A stretch of DNA of 64,000 bases from Kitasatospora sp. GAS204B (GCF_029892155.1 NZ_JARZAG010000033.1:1-64000); one strand, 5' to 3'. Shown: positions 1 to 9,135, numbered from the stretch's first letter. A program made the numbers and translations. The notes: generated by a model not told the origin, from the sequence alone.

Positions 1-333
1 CCAACCTTACCAGGTCTTCCGCACCGCTTCGGCCTCAGGAGGCCTTCGCCGTACCGGACCTGACGGCCCGTCCGACGTGTTGAACTTTAGCCCAGTCCCG
101 CTCCGAAAAGCGAATCCAGCCGCACTCACCGAATTACCGGCACAGCAAAACAGACCAGCTCCGACAGTGCGCGAAAAGCAACACGTCGAAAGCAGGACGT
201 TGTACTGAGAGATGGTGTTCCAGGAGAGTGGCCGCCCCGGGACCGTCCGCGCAGACGCGTGTCCGGTGCTCCCTGCCGAGCGACTAGGACACGCTACGCC
301 TTTCACGGCCCGCATGCAAACGGCACATGAACG
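1..333. other. Intergenic left edge, no gene supported
   Basis: I see no gene with a plausible start, ribosome binding site and codon pattern here. The stretch from about 60 to 220 is visibly less GC-rich than the coding DNA (runs such as GAAAAGC and CAAAAC), as expected of a promoter region. It may serve a gene lying left of the window. A short inverted repeat (GGCCT-CAGG-AGGCC) lies near 31-44. Open frames across it look like chance. Confidence 0.5.
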
Positions 334-373
334 GCACCGGCCGGCCGGCCCCGTGGGGTCGGCCGGCCGGTGC
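334..373 (-). terminator. Strong hairpin terminator after mmsA
   Basis: A perfect 14-bp stem (GCACCGGCCGGCCG at 334-347 with its complement at 360-373) closes a 12-nt GC-rich loop. It starts 24 bp beyond the mmsA stop codon on the minus strand. There is no T-tract, which is common for Streptomyces terminators. Confidence 0.8.
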
Positions 374-397
374 GGGCAGGGCGTTGTCGACGTCCGC

Positions 398-1951
398 TCA
401 GCTGTTGGTCGGGAAGCCGAGGTTGATGCCACCGTGCGAGGGGTCGAGCCAACGCTGGGTCACGGCCTTGCCCCGGGTGAAGAACTGCACGCCGTCGGGG
501 CCGTACGCGTGGGCGTCGCCGAACAGCGAGGACTTCCAGCCGCCGAAGGAGTAGTACGCCACCGGGACCGGGATCGGCACGTTGATCCCGACCATGCCGA
601 CCTCCACCTCGTGCTGGAAGCGTCGGGCCGCGCCGCCGTCGTTGGTGAAGATCGCGGTGCCGTTGCCGTACGGGTTGGCGTTGATCAGCTCCAGGCCCTC
701 CTGGTAGGAGGACACCCGGACCACCGAGAGCACCGGGCCGAAGATCTCGTCGTTGTACACCGACATGCCCGGCTTCACGTGGTCGAAGAGCGTGGGGCCC
801 AGCCAGAAGCCGTCGGCGGTGGGCTGACCGTTCACGTCCTGGTCGGCGATCGGGTGCTTTCGGCCGTCCACGGCCAGCTCGGCGCCGTCCGCGAGGCCGG
901 ACTCCACGTAGGAGGTGACCTTGTCGCGGTGCTGGCCGGTGACCAGCGGACCCATCTCGCTGTCGCCATTGCAGCCGGGGCCCACCTTGAGGCCGGCGAT
1001 CCGCTCCTTGATCTTCTCGACCAGCTGGTCACCGATCGGGTCCACCGCGACCAGCACCGAGATCGCCATGCAGCGCTCGCCGGCCGCGCCGAAGCCGGCG
1101 TTGATCGCCGCGTCGGCGCTCAGGTCGAGGTCGGCGTCGGGCAGCACCAGCATGTGGTTCTTGGCGCCGCCCAGCGCCTGGACCCGCTTGCCGTAGCGGG
1201 TGCCGGTCTCGTACACGTACCGCGCGATCGGGGTGGAGCCGACGAAGCTGACCGACTTGACGTCCGGGTGCTCCAGCAGGCGGTCGACGGCGACCTTGTC
1301 CCCGTGTACGACGTTGAAGACGCCGTCCGGCAGCCCGGCCTCCTTCCACAGCTCCGCCATGAAGTTGGCCGCCGACGGGTCCTTCTCGGAAGGCTTGATG
1401 ATCACCGTGTTGCCGGCCGCGATGGCGATCGGGAAGAACCACATCGGCACCATCGCCGGGAAGTTGAACGGCGAGATGATGGCGACGGGGCCGAGCGGCT
1501 GGCGGATCGAGTAGACGTCGATGCCGGTGGAGGCCTGCTCGGTGAAGCCGCCCTTGAGCAGCTGCGGGATGCCACAGGCGTACTCGACGACCTCCTGGCC
1601 ACGGGCCAGTTCGCCGAGCGCGTCCGAGTGCACCTTGCCGTGCTCGGCCACGATGATCGCGGCCAGCTCGTCCTTGCGGGCGTTGAACAGCTCGCGGAAG
1701 GCGAAGAGGACCGAGGTGCGCTTGGCGATCGAGGCGTTGCGCCACTCGCCGAAGGCGGCGGCGGCCGCGGCGACCGCCTGGTCGACCTCGGCGATCTCGG
1801 CGAAGTCCACCTGGCCGGCGATCTGTCCGGTGGCCGGGTCGTAGATGTCGCCACGGCGGGGGGCGGCGCCGGCAGTCGGCACCGGGGCACCGTCGATCCA
1901 GTGGACGACGTGCTTCGGTGCGCCGGCCTGGCGCTCAGTGGGCGTGTTCAC
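398..1951 (-). CDS. mmsA: CoA-acylating methylmalonate-semialdehyde dehydrogenase
   Basis: The enzyme oxidises methylmalonate or malonate semialdehyde with NAD+ and CoA to propionyl-CoA or acetyl-CoA in the cytoplasm (valine, inositol and beta-alanine breakdown). The 517-residue protein has the usual length for the family. The nucleophilic cysteine is near residue 294 in GAAGERCMAIS. The general-base glutamate of ordinary aldehyde dehydrogenases is replaced (ALGGAKNH, about 259-266), which is typical of this CoA-dependent subfamily. The NAD-binding SFVGST motif is near 236-241. Translation starts at a GTG preceded by AGAGGA and GGAGG. Three 11-bp tandem repeats sit just upstream. Next to two aminoaldehyde dehydrogenases and two omega-aminotransferases, it could finish beta-alanine breakdown via malonate semialdehyde. 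The family is clear; the in vivo substrate is inference. Confidence 0.93.
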   Translation of the reverse strand: MNTPTERQAGAPKHVVHWIDGAPVPTAGAAPRRGDIYDPATGQIAGQVDFAEIAEVDQAVAAAAAAFGEWRNASIAKRTSVLFAFRELFNARKDELAAIIVAEHGKVHSDALGELARGQEVVEYACGIPQLLKGGFTEQASTGIDVYSIRQPLGPVAIISPFNFPAMVPMWFFPIAIAAGNTVIIKPSEKDPSAANFMAELWKEAGLPDGVFNVVHGDKVAVDRLLEHPDVKSVSFVGSTPIARYVYETGTRYGKRVQALGGAKNHMLVLPDADLDLSADAAINAGFGAAGERCMAISVLVAVDPIGDQLVEKIKERIAGLKVGPGCNGDSEMGPLVTGQHRDKVTSYVESGLADGAELAVDGRKHPIADQDVNGQPTADGFWLGPTLFDHVKPGMSVYNDEIFGPVLSVVRVSSYQEGLELINANPYGNGTAIFTNDGGAARRFQHEVEVGMVGINVPIPVPVAYYSFGGWKSSLFGDAHAYGPDGVQFFTRGKAVTQRWLDPSHGGINLGFPTNS

Positions 1952-1969
1952 AGTTCCTCTGCCTCCAGG

Positions 1970-2002
1970 GGTCAGGCTCAGGTCGGGCTCAGGTCAGGCT
2001 CA
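1970..2002 (-). repeat. Three 11-bp tandem repeats upstream of mmsA
   Basis: GGTCAGGCTCA, GGTCGGGCTCA and GGTCAGGCTCA lie head to tail (one mismatch in the middle copy), ending 19 bp before the mmsA start codon. The 11-bp period places each copy on the same face of the helix, as expected of a cooperative operator. Regulatory function is inference. Confidence 0.6.
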
Positions 2003-2122
2003 GCGGGGGCTATCGCGCTCAGCATCCAGTCTGGTCCGCGCTCCGGGGCCGCTCAACGAGCACACTGACGGGCATACCCCGATCGGTCTTACAGCCCGTC
2101 GGTCCACCGCGACACCGGCGCC

Positions 2123-2611
2123 TCACAGGTGCTCGCCGGGCCCGCCCAGCCCAGCTGCCGCCTCGTGCAGCGCGAGTTCCAGCGGCACCGGGTCGGTGAG
2201 CCGCCCCGAGCCGTCCGGCGCCACCAGCCAGCTCGGCCCCGGACCACGCCGGGCGGGGTGCGGGACCACCACCCACGCCCCGGCGCCCGCCGCCCGCACG
2301 CCGGTGCCCACCCACCGCGCGGCGGTACCGACCGGGACGAGGAACCCGAGGCTGTCGTCCCCCGGGTCGAAGAGCACCGGGCCGGCGCCGAGCAGTCTGC
2401 GCCGGCCCGGGACCACCGGCGGCTCCAGGAGCAGGCGCAGCGCCGGGCGGCCGAGCCTGCCGGGGACCAGGAGCACGTCCCAGCGCCGTCCGGCCGGCAG
2501 CAGCGCCAGGCCCGAGGCCGTTCGCTCCCACTCCCGTCGGCAGGCCTCGGGATCGAGTGCGGCGCCGGCCAGCCAGGCCAGTGCGGCGGCGATCGGTCCG
2601 GTCTGCTCCAT
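2123..2611 (-). CDS. Prim-pol-like conserved hypothetical protein
   Basis: A small soluble protein of 162 residues with no signal peptide or membrane segment. The central part (WDVLLVPG, GPVLFDPGDDSLGFLVP, WVVVPHP) resembles small actinomycete proteins annotated as truncated bifunctional DNA primase/polymerase N-terminal domains. The protein at 46623-47351 shows the same ordered blocks. I see no full-length primase architecture and no helicase part, so enzymatic activity is doubtful. The ATG at 2611 is chosen over an upstream in-frame start because a GGGAG sequence precedes it and the fold-like sequence begins there. It lies between mmsA and an aldehyde dehydrogenase, all on the minus strand, but nothing ties it to catabolism. 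Assignment is by pattern resemblance only. Confidence 0.7.
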   Translation of the reverse strand: MEQTGPIAAALAWLAGAALDPEACRREWERTASGLALLPAGRRWDVLLVPGRLGRPALRLLLEPPVVPGRRRLLGAGPVLFDPGDDSLGFLVPVGTAARWVGTGVRAAGAGAWVVVPHPARRGPGPSWLVAPDGSGRLTDPVPLELALHEAAAGLGGPGEHL

Positions 2612-2758
2612 GGCCAGCGCTCCCGTCGTTCGGACGGCGGGCTGTGTCGGCCGCCGCTCTGGTTGGAGAGATGGGCTGGGGCGCGGACTCTTACAGCGAT
2701 CTCGGGCAATGATCTGCACGGCGGCCGGCGCGGGCGGCGGGTCTGCCGGGGGGGGCGG

Positions 2759-4297
2759 TCAGCTCCGGTCGCCGAAGACGGTGCGGTGCCAGTCCTTGCG
2801 CGCCACCGCCGTGGTGTCGAACATGACGTGCTTGACCTGGGTGTACTCGTCCAGCGAGTACTGCGACATGTCCTTGCCGTAGCCGGAGGCCTTGTACCCG
2901 CCGTGCGGCATCTCGCTGATGATCGGGATGTGGTCGTTGACCCAGACGCAGCCGGCCGCGAGCTCCCGGGTGGCCCGCAGCGAGCGGTGCACGTCACGGG
3001 TCCAGGCGGAGGCGGCCAGGCCGTACGGCGTGTCGTTGGCCAGCCGCAGGCCCTCGTCGTCGCTGTCGAACGGGAGCACCACCAGCACCGGGCCGAAGAT
3101 CTCGCCCTGCACCACCTCGCTGTCCTGGGCGACGCCGGTGATCAGGGTGGGCGCGTAGTAGGCGCCCAGGCTCAGGTCGGTGCCGTCGTGCCCGGTCGCG
3201 GGTGCCAGGCCGCCGGTGACGATATCGGCGCCGTAGCCGCGCGCCCGCTCGACGAAACCGGCCACCCGGTCGCGGTGCGCGTACGAGACCAGCGGCCCGA
3301 GGTCGGTCTGCGGGTTGCGCGGGTCGCCCAGCCGGATGGCGGCGAACAGCTCGGCGACCCCGTCCACGAAGGCCTGGTAGAGCGGGCGCTGAACGTAGGC
3401 GCGGGTGGCGGCGGTGCAGTCCTGGCCGCTGTTGATCAGCGAGCCGGCCACCGCCCCGTGCACGGCCGCCGTCAGATCGGCGTCCTCGAAGACCACGAAC
3501 GGAGCCTTGCCGCCGAGCTCCAGGTGGGTGCGCTTGACGGTCGCGGTGGCCAGTTCGGCGACCCGCCGGCCGACTCCGGTGGAGCCGGTGAAGGAGACCA
3601 TCGCGACGTCGGGGTGCGCGACCAGGCGTTCGCCGGCGGTCTTCCCGGTGCCGGTGACCACGTTGACCACGCCGGCGGGCAGGCCGGCCTCGGTGCAGGC
3701 GCGGGCGAGCATCAGCGAGGTGAGCGGGGTGAGCTCGGCGGGCTTGAGGACCACGGTGTTGCCGGCGGCGACGGCCGGCAGGATCTTCCAGGCGGCCATC
3801 TGCAGCGGGTAGTTCCACGGGGCGATCGAGCCGACCACGCCGATCGCCTCGCGGCGCACGTAGGACGTGTGGTCGGCCGAGTACTCGCCGGCCGCCTTGC
3901 CCTCGAGGTTGCGCGCGGCGCCCGCGAAGAAGGCGGCGTTGTCGATCGTGCCGGGCACGTCGAACTCGCTGGAGAGCTTGATCGGCTTGCCGGTCTGGGC
4001 GGTCTCGACGTGGGCGAACTCCTCGGCCCGGTCGGCCAGCACCGCGCTGAGCCGCAGCAGCGCCTCGGCCCGGGTGCCGGGGGTGGCGCGGGACCACTCG
4101 GGCAGCGCGGCCTTGGCGGCGGCCACGGCGGCGTCGACGTCGGCGCCCGAGGCGAGCCGGACCCGCTGGACCGTGCTGCCGTCCGCCGGGTTGATCACGT
4201 CATGCGGCTCGTCACCGGTCCCGCTGGTGAGCCGGCCGCCGATGTACTGGGCGCCGTCCGCGAAACTGCTCAGATCCACGACACTGCTGCGGTCCAT
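2759..4297 (-). CDS. NAD-dependent aldehyde dehydrogenase, aminobutyraldehyde/betaine aldehyde type
   Basis: A classical aldehyde dehydrogenase of 512 residues that probably oxidises an aminoaldehyde (4-aminobutyraldehyde or similar) to the amino acid. The catalytic cysteine is near residue 293 in the GQDCTAATR motif and the general base Glu260 is in LELGGKAP. The cofactor motif SFTGST is near 235-240 and APWNYP near 159-164. The same GQDCTAATR motif occurs in the paralogue at 7690-9135. ATG 4297 has an excellent GGAGGAGA at good spacing, so a longer in-frame start further upstream is not used. It diverges from the pucR gene across 219 bp and is a likely target of that regulator. Substrate is inferred from family and neighbours. 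Confidence 0.9.
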   Translation of the reverse strand: MDRSSVVDLSSFADGAQYIGGRLTSGTGDEPHDVINPADGSTVQRVRLASGADVDAAVAAAKAALPEWSRATPGTRAEALLRLSAVLADRAEEFAHVETAQTGKPIKLSSEFDVPGTIDNAAFFAGAARNLEGKAAGEYSADHTSYVRREAIGVVGSIAPWNYPLQMAAWKILPAVAAGNTVVLKPAELTPLTSLMLARACTEAGLPAGVVNVVTGTGKTAGERLVAHPDVAMVSFTGSTGVGRRVAELATATVKRTHLELGGKAPFVVFEDADLTAAVHGAVAGSLINSGQDCTAATRAYVQRPLYQAFVDGVAELFAAIRLGDPRNPQTDLGPLVSYAHRDRVAGFVERARGYGADIVTGGLAPATGHDGTDLSLGAYYAPTLITGVAQDSEVVQGEIFGPVLVVLPFDSDDEGLRLANDTPYGLAASAWTRDVHRSLRATRELAAGCVWVNDHIPIISEMPHGGYKASGYGKDMSQYSLDEYTQVKHVMFDTTAVARKDWHRTVFGDRS

Positions 4298-4516
4298 GGG
4301 TTCGGTCTCCTCCAGATGTCCGTTCCGGGCCATTCCACCCGCTCCGGTGCGCCGAACGATGCCCGCCGGTCCCACGACCGGGCAAGGGTCACCCCGACAG
4401 CCGAGGCGCCAAGAGCCTTACAGAATGCCAGGCCCGCAGGAGGGCAACAGGTCGTCATGGGGATGCATGATTCAGCTGACACCTTGTTCCCTGTCCCCGA
4501 GGTCCAGGAGGCCGCC

Positions 4517-6160
4517 ATGCTGCCCACCGTCGCCCGTGTGCTCGATCTGGACGTGATGCGCCGTGGTCTGCCGCAGGTGGTGGCCGGGGCCGACCGGCTG
4601 GAACGCCCGGTGCGCTGGGTGCACGTGAGCGAGCTACCGGACGTGGCCGGCATGCTGCAGGGCGGCGAGCTGGTGCTGACCACCGGGATCGCGCTGCCCG
4701 AGGACCGCGAGGGGCTGGCCCGCTACGTTCGGGAGCTGGTCGAGATCGGCGTGGCGGGGCTCGTGGTGGAGTTCGGCCGCCGCTACTTCGACGCCCTGCC
4801 GCGGGCCTTGGTGCACGCCGCCGAGCAGCGCGGCCTGCCGCTGATCGCGCTGCGCCGGGAGCTGCGCTTCGTGGCGGTCACCGAGGCGGTGCACGCGCTG
4901 GTGGTCAACGCCCAGCTGGAGCAGTTGCGGGCCTCGGAGGCGGTGCACCAGGTCTTCAACGAACTGGCGGTGGAGGGCGCCGAGCCGGCCGAGGTGCTGC
5001 GGCAGATCGCCCGGATGGCGGGCGCGCCGGTGGTGCTGGAGAACCTGAGCCACCAAGTGCTGGCGCACGACCCGGCCGGGCGCACCGAGGACGAGCTGCT
5101 GGACCGGTGGGAGCGCCGCTCGCGCGCGGTGCGCCCGGCCGGCCGGACCGGCTACGACCCGCGCAGCGGCTGGCTGGTGACGGCGGTGGGCGCCCGGGGC
5201 GAGGACTGGGGTCGGCTGGTGCTGGTCGAGGAGCCGGGGCCGCTGCCCGACCAGGAGTCGCACCCCTGCACGATGCTGCTGGAGCGCGGGGCCGCGACCC
5301 TGGCGCTCAACCGGCTGCTGGTGCGCGACCGGGAGAGCCTGGAGCGGCAGACCCATCGCACGCTGCTCGCCGGGATCATGACGCACGCGCTGACGGTCAG
5401 TGAGGTCGCGCTGCGGGCCCAGGCGTTGGGCGTGCCGCTCGACGGGCGGCGGCTGGTCGGCGTGGTGCTGCGCCGCCGCGGCGGAGCGCTGCCGGCCGCG
5501 CTGGAGGCGCAGGCCCGGCTGCGCGACTTCACCGAGCTGGCGGCCGCCGCAGCACGCGGCAGCCGGCTCTCGGCGCTGGTCGGGGCGCTGGACGACGAGG
5601 GGGTCGGCCTGCTGATCGCGCTCGGCTCGCAGCAGAACGAGCACACCGCGCTGGAGGCGTTCGCGGCGGCACTGCGCCGGCTGGTGACGGACAGCGGCAA
5701 GGAGACGGCGACGCCGGTGATAGCGGTCGGTTCCTCGGTCGGGTCGGTGCGCGACGCCCGGCGCAGCCTGATGGAGGCCACCCAGGTGGCGGACGCCGCA
5801 CTGCACGACGCGCCCGGCGCCCGGGCCGCCTCGTACTACCGGCTGCCGGACGTGCGACTGCGCGGACTGCTCCACCTGCTGCGCGACGACGCACGGCTGC
5901 AGACCTACGTGGAGCGGGAGCTGGGGCCGCTGCTGGCGCACGACGCGGAGCACGGCTCGCAACTGGTGCAGTTGCTGCGGGTCTACCTCGAACAAGGCAG
6001 GAACAAGTCGGCCGCGGCAGACGCTGCGCATCTGTCGCGGCCGAGCTTCTACGACCGGCTGCACAAGGTGGAGCGGATCCTGGCGGTGGATCTGGACCAG
6101 GTGGAGTCCTGTCTCTCCCTGCACGTCGCCCTGCTGGCGCTGGACGCCGTCCGGCGGTGA
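4517..6160 (+). CDS. PucR-family transcriptional regulator
   Basis: A 547-residue PucR-type regulator. An N-terminal PucR ligand-sensing domain (about residues 5-125, starting VARVLDLDVM) is followed by a long middle region and a C-terminal helix-turn-helix (about 490-540, including NKSAAADAAHLSRPSFYDRL). ATG 4517 follows AGGAGG at 5-nt spacing; an in-frame ATG at 4457 is possible but worse placed. A PucR protein in the matching gene set of S. coelicolor (EpuRI, SCO5656, from memory) has been described as a repressor of polyamine utilisation, which fits the divergent aldehyde dehydrogenase and the aminotransferase that follows convergently. The ligand is not visible from sequence. Confidence 0.9.
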   Translation: MLPTVARVLDLDVMRRGLPQVVAGADRLERPVRWVHVSELPDVAGMLQGGELVLTTGIALPEDREGLARYVRELVEIGVAGLVVEFGRRYFDALPRALVHAAEQRGLPLIALRRELRFVAVTEAVHALVVNAQLEQLRASEAVHQVFNELAVEGAEPAEVLRQIARMAGAPVVLENLSHQVLAHDPAGRTEDELLDRWERRSRAVRPAGRTGYDPRSGWLVTAVGARGEDWGRLVLVEEPGPLPDQESHPCTMLLERGAATLALNRLLVRDRESLERQTHRTLLAGIMTHALTVSEVALRAQALGVPLDGRRLVGVVLRRRGGALPAALEAQARLRDFTELAAAAARGSRLSALVGALDDEGVGLLIALGSQQNEHTALEAFAAALRRLVTDSGKETATPVIAVGSSVGSVRDARRSLMEATQVADAALHDAPGARAASYYRLPDVRLRGLLHLLRDDARLQTYVERELGPLLAHDAEHGSQLVQLLRVYLEQGRNKSAAADAAHLSRPSFYDRLHKVERILAVDLDQVESCLSLHVALLALDAVRR

Positions 6161-6190
6161 CGCGGACCGGCCGGCGATCGGGGGGCGGTC

Positions 6191-7549
6191 TCAGTTCACG
6201 TGCGCGTCGGCCAGGGTGAGCGCCTCGTCGAGCACGGCCAGGCCCGCCTTGGCCTCGTCGACGGTGACGGTGCACGGCGGCACCACGTGGAAGCGGTTCA
6301 TGTTGGTGAACGGCCAGAGCCCGCGCTTCTTGCAGGCCGCTGCCAGCTCGGCCATCGGGGCGTTGGCCGCACCGCTCGCGTTGTAGGGGACCAGCGGCTC
6401 CCGGGTGGCCCGGTCGCGGACCAGGTCGAGCGCCCAGAAGACGCCCAGCCCGCGCACCTCGCCGACCGACGGGTGGCGCTCGGCCAGCTCGCGCAGCCCG
6501 GGGCCCAGCACGGTCTCGCCGATCAGCTTGGCGTGCTCGACGATGCCCTCCTCGGCCATCGCGTTGATGGTGGCCACCGCGGAGGCGCAAGCCAGCGGGT
6601 GGCCGGAGTAGGTGAGCCCGCCGGGGAAGGGCCGCTCGGCGAAGGTGGCCGCGATCTCGGCGCTGATCGCCACGCCGCCCAGCGGGACGTAGCCGGAGTT
6701 GACGCCCTTGGCGAAGGTCAGCAGGTCGGGCACGACGCCCCAGTGGTCGGCGGCGAACCACTCGCCGGTGCGGCCGAAGCCGGCCATCACCTCGTCCAGG
6801 ATGAAGACGATCCCGTAGCGGTCGCAGATCTCCCGGACGCCGGCCAGGTAGCCGGGCGGCGGGATCAGGATGCCGGCGGTGCCGACCACGGTCTCCAGGA
6901 TGATCGCGGCCACCGTGCCCGGGCCCTCGAAGGCGACCGTCTGCTCCAGGTGGGCGAGCGCGCGCTCGCACTCCTGCGCCTGGGTCTCGGCGTGGAACGC
7001 CGAGCGGTAGAGGTGCGGGCCCCAGAAGTGGACGACACCGGTGGCGCCGGTGTCGTTGGGCCAGCGCCGGGGGTCGCCGGTCAGGGCGATCGCGTGCCCG
7101 GTCGCGCCGTGGTACGAGCGGTAGGTGGAGAGGACCTTCTGCCGGCCGGTGTGCAACCGCGCCATCCGCACCGCGTTCTCCACCGCCTCGGCACCGCCGT
7201 TGGTGAAGAAGATCTTGTCGAGGTCACCGGGCGTGCGCTCGGCGATCAGCCGGGCGGCCTCGCTGCGCGCCTCGACGGCGAAGCCCGGCGCCAGGGTGCA
7301 GAGCTTGGCGGCCTGCTCCTGGATCGCGGCGACCACCTTGGGGTGCTGGTGACCGATGTTGGTGTTCACCAGCTGGGAGGAGAAATCGAGGTAGCGGTTG
7401 CCCTCGTAGTCCCAGAAGTACGAGCCCTCGGCGCCGGCCACCGCGAGGGGGTCGATCAGGGCCTGGGCGGACCACGAATGGAAGACGTGCGCGCGGTCGG
7501 CGGCCTTGACGGCCAGCCCGGCGGCGGGATCGGCAGTGGGGATGCTCAT
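6191..7549 (-). CDS. Class III aminotransferase (omega-amino acid:pyruvate type)
   Basis: A PLP-dependent fold-type I aminotransferase of 452 residues. The Schiff-base lysine is near residue 281 (LLTFAKGVNSG) and the ring-nitrogen aspartate near 252 (ILDEVMAGFGR). The glycine-rich FFTNGGAEAVENA motif is near 114-127. The family covers beta-alanine, taurine, putrescine and GABA transaminases. Next to a malonate/methylmalonate-semialdehyde dehydrogenase, a beta-alanine:pyruvate role is attractive, but this is inference. ATG 7549 has no Shine-Dalgarno sequence; a TACGCT -10 box ends exactly 7 nt upstream, which predicts a leaderless mRNA. It is convergent with pucR, only 30 bp apart. Confidence 0.88.
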   Translation of the reverse strand: MSIPTADPAAGLAVKAADRAHVFHSWSAQALIDPLAVAGAEGSYFWDYEGNRYLDFSSQLVNTNIGHQHPKVVAAIQEQAAKLCTLAPGFAVEARSEAARLIAERTPGDLDKIFFTNGGAEAVENAVRMARLHTGRQKVLSTYRSYHGATGHAIALTGDPRRWPNDTGATGVVHFWGPHLYRSAFHAETQAQECERALAHLEQTVAFEGPGTVAAIILETVVGTAGILIPPPGYLAGVREICDRYGIVFILDEVMAGFGRTGEWFAADHWGVVPDLLTFAKGVNSGYVPLGGVAISAEIAATFAERPFPGGLTYSGHPLACASAVATINAMAEEGIVEHAKLIGETVLGPGLRELAERHPSVGEVRGLGVFWALDLVRDRATREPLVPYNASGAANAPMAELAAACKKRGLWPFTNMNRFHVVPPCTVTVDEAKAGLAVLDEALTLADAHVN

Positions 7550-7556
7550 GGCCGCC

Positions 7557-7562
7557 AGCGTA
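7557..7562 (-). promoter_or_regulatory. -10 box for a leaderless aminotransferase mRNA
   Basis: TACGCT on the minus strand, 7 nt before ATG 7549. No ribosome binding site is present, so transcription probably starts at the ATG itself. The -35 region is not recognisable. Confidence 0.5.
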
Positions 7563-7632
7563 GGCAACGGGCGAACCGACGAGGAGCGCCATCTTGTCAG
7601 GTGGTCACCGGGAACGGCGACAGGATGGAAAT

Positions 7633-7669
7633 GGCCCCGGGGAGGTGCTCCCCGGGGCCGTTTTTCTTC
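7633..7669. terminator. Bidirectional hairpin terminator
   Basis: A perfect 12-bp stem (GGCCCCGGGGAG at 7633-7644 with 7648-7659) and a 3-nt loop. A T-tract (GTTTTTCTTCT) follows on the plus strand only. On the minus strand it lies 31 bp after the aldehyde dehydrogenase stop and separates that gene from the aminotransferase. Confidence 0.8.
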
Positions 7670-7689
7670 TGAGCGGTCCGGCCCGACGA

Positions 7690-9135
7690 TCAGATCGCGG
7701 TCATCACGTGCTTGACCCGGGTGTAGTCCTCGAAGCCGTACGAGGACAGGTCCTTGCCGTACCCGGACTTCTTGAAGCCACCGTGCGGCATCTCGGCGAC
7801 CAGCGGGATGTGGGTGTTGATCCAGACGCAGCCGAAGTCCAGCCGGCGCGACATCCGCATCGCGCGGGCGTGGTCCTTGGTCCAGACCGACGAGGCGAGC
7901 GCGAACTCGACCCCGTTCGCGTAGCCGACGGCCTGGTCCTCGTCGGTGAACTTCTGCACGGTGATGACCGGGCCGAAGACCTCGTTCTGGATGATCTCGT
8001 CGTCCTGCAGCAGGCCGGAGACCACGGTCGGGGCGTAGAAGTAGCCGGTCTCGCCGACCTGGTGGCCGCCCGCCTCGACCTTGGCGTGGGCGGGCAGCCG
8101 CTCGACGAAGCCGGCCACCTGCTTCAGCTGGTTGGCGTTGTTGAGCGGGCCGTAGAGCACGTCCTCGTCGTCCACCCCGCCGGTCTTGGTCTCCGCGGCG
8201 GCCTTGGCCAGCGCGGTCACGAAGGCGTCGTGGATGGACTCGTGCACCAGCACCCGGGTGGCGGCGGTGCAGTCCTGGCCGGCGTTGAAGAAGCCGGCCA
8301 CCGAGATGCCCTCGACCGCCTCGGCGATGTCGGCGTCCTCGAAGACCACCACCGGGGCCTTGCCGCCGAGCTCCAGGTGCACCCGCTTGACGTCCTTGGC
8401 GGCCGACTCGGCGACCTGGATGCCGGCCCGGACCGAGCCGGTGATCGACGCCATGGCCGGGGTGGCGTGCTCGACCATCAGCTTGCCGGTCTCGCGGTCG
8501 CCGCAGAGCACGTTGAAGACGCCGGCCGGCAGCTCCAGCTCGGCCAGCACGCCGCCGATGATCTCGGCCAGCAGCACGGTGGAGGCCGGGGTGGTGTCGG
8601 AGGGCTTGAGCACCACGGCGTTGCCGGCCGCGATGGCCGGCGCGAACTTCCAGACCGCCATCATCATCGGGTAGTTCCACGGCGCGACCTGGGCGCAGAC
8701 ACCGACCGGCTCGCGACGGACGATCGAGGTCATCCCGTCCATGTACTCACCGGCGGCCTTGCCCTCCAGCAGACGGGCGGCGCCGGCGAAGAAGCGGATC
8801 TGGTCGACCATCGGGCCGATCTCCTCGGACTTGGTCAGCCCGCGCGGCTTGCCGGTGTTGCGACACTCGGCGTCCACCAGCTCGTCGGCCCGGGTCTCGA
8901 CCGCGTCGGCAATCTTCAGCAGCAGCTTCTGCCGGGTCGACGGCGTGGCGTCGCGCCAGATCTCGAAGGCGGCGGCGGCCGCGGCCATCGCGGCGTCGAC
9001 GTCGGCCGCGCCCGACAGCGGGGAGGTCGCGTACGCCTGGCCGGTGGTGGGATCGACGATCTGCAGGGTGCGGCCGTCGGCCGCATCGACGAACTGGCCG
9101 TTGATGTAGTTGCGCAGCGTACGAAGGTCGCTCAC
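7690..9135 (-). CDS. Gamma-aminobutyraldehyde dehydrogenase family protein
   Basis: An NAD-dependent aldehyde dehydrogenase of 481 residues, most like the enzymes that turn 4-aminobutyraldehyde from putrescine into GABA. Catalytic Cys289 lies in FFNAGQDCTAATR and general base Glu255 in LELGGKAP; APWNYP is near 151-156. It starts at GTG 9135, preceded by GAGGAGAG at good spacing. It is divergent from an Lrp/AsnC regulator and an SpuC-like aminotransferase. Those two enzymes together would make a putrescine -> aminobutyraldehyde -> GABA pair. Direct repeats in the shared promoter region suggest joint control. Exact substrate is inference from family. Confidence 0.9.
   Translation of the reverse strand: MSDLRTLRNYINGQFVDAADGRTLQIVDPTTGQAYATSPLSGAADVDAAMAAAAAAFEIWRDATPSTRQKLLLKIADAVETRADELVDAECRNTGKPRGLTKSEEIGPMVDQIRFFAGAARLLEGKAAGEYMDGMTSIVRREPVGVCAQVAPWNYPMMMAVWKFAPAIAAGNAVVLKPSDTTPASTVLLAEIIGGVLAELELPAGVFNVLCGDRETGKLMVEHATPAMASITGSVRAGIQVAESAAKDVKRVHLELGGKAPVVVFEDADIAEAVEGISVAGFFNAGQDCTAATRVLVHESIHDAFVTALAKAAAETKTGGVDDEDVLYGPLNNANQLKQVAGFVERLPAHAKVEAGGHQVGETGYFYAPTVVSGLLQDDEIIQNEVFGPVITVQKFTDEDQAVGYANGVEFALASSVWTKDHARAMRMSRRLDFGCVWINTHIPLVAEMPHGGFKKSGYGKDLSSYGFEDYTRVKHVMTAI

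Noticed and set aside
212..2068. Long plus-strand open frame opposite mmsA
   Set aside because: It is the complement of a clear aldehyde dehydrogenase gene; its predicted protein is Val/Arg/Gly/His-rich with no domain. High-GC DNA leaves such frames open.
2129..4516. N-terminal extension of the PucR frame back to 2129
   Set aside because: The PucR domain begins at 4517 with a good ribosome binding site; the extension is antisense to an aldehyde dehydrogenase.
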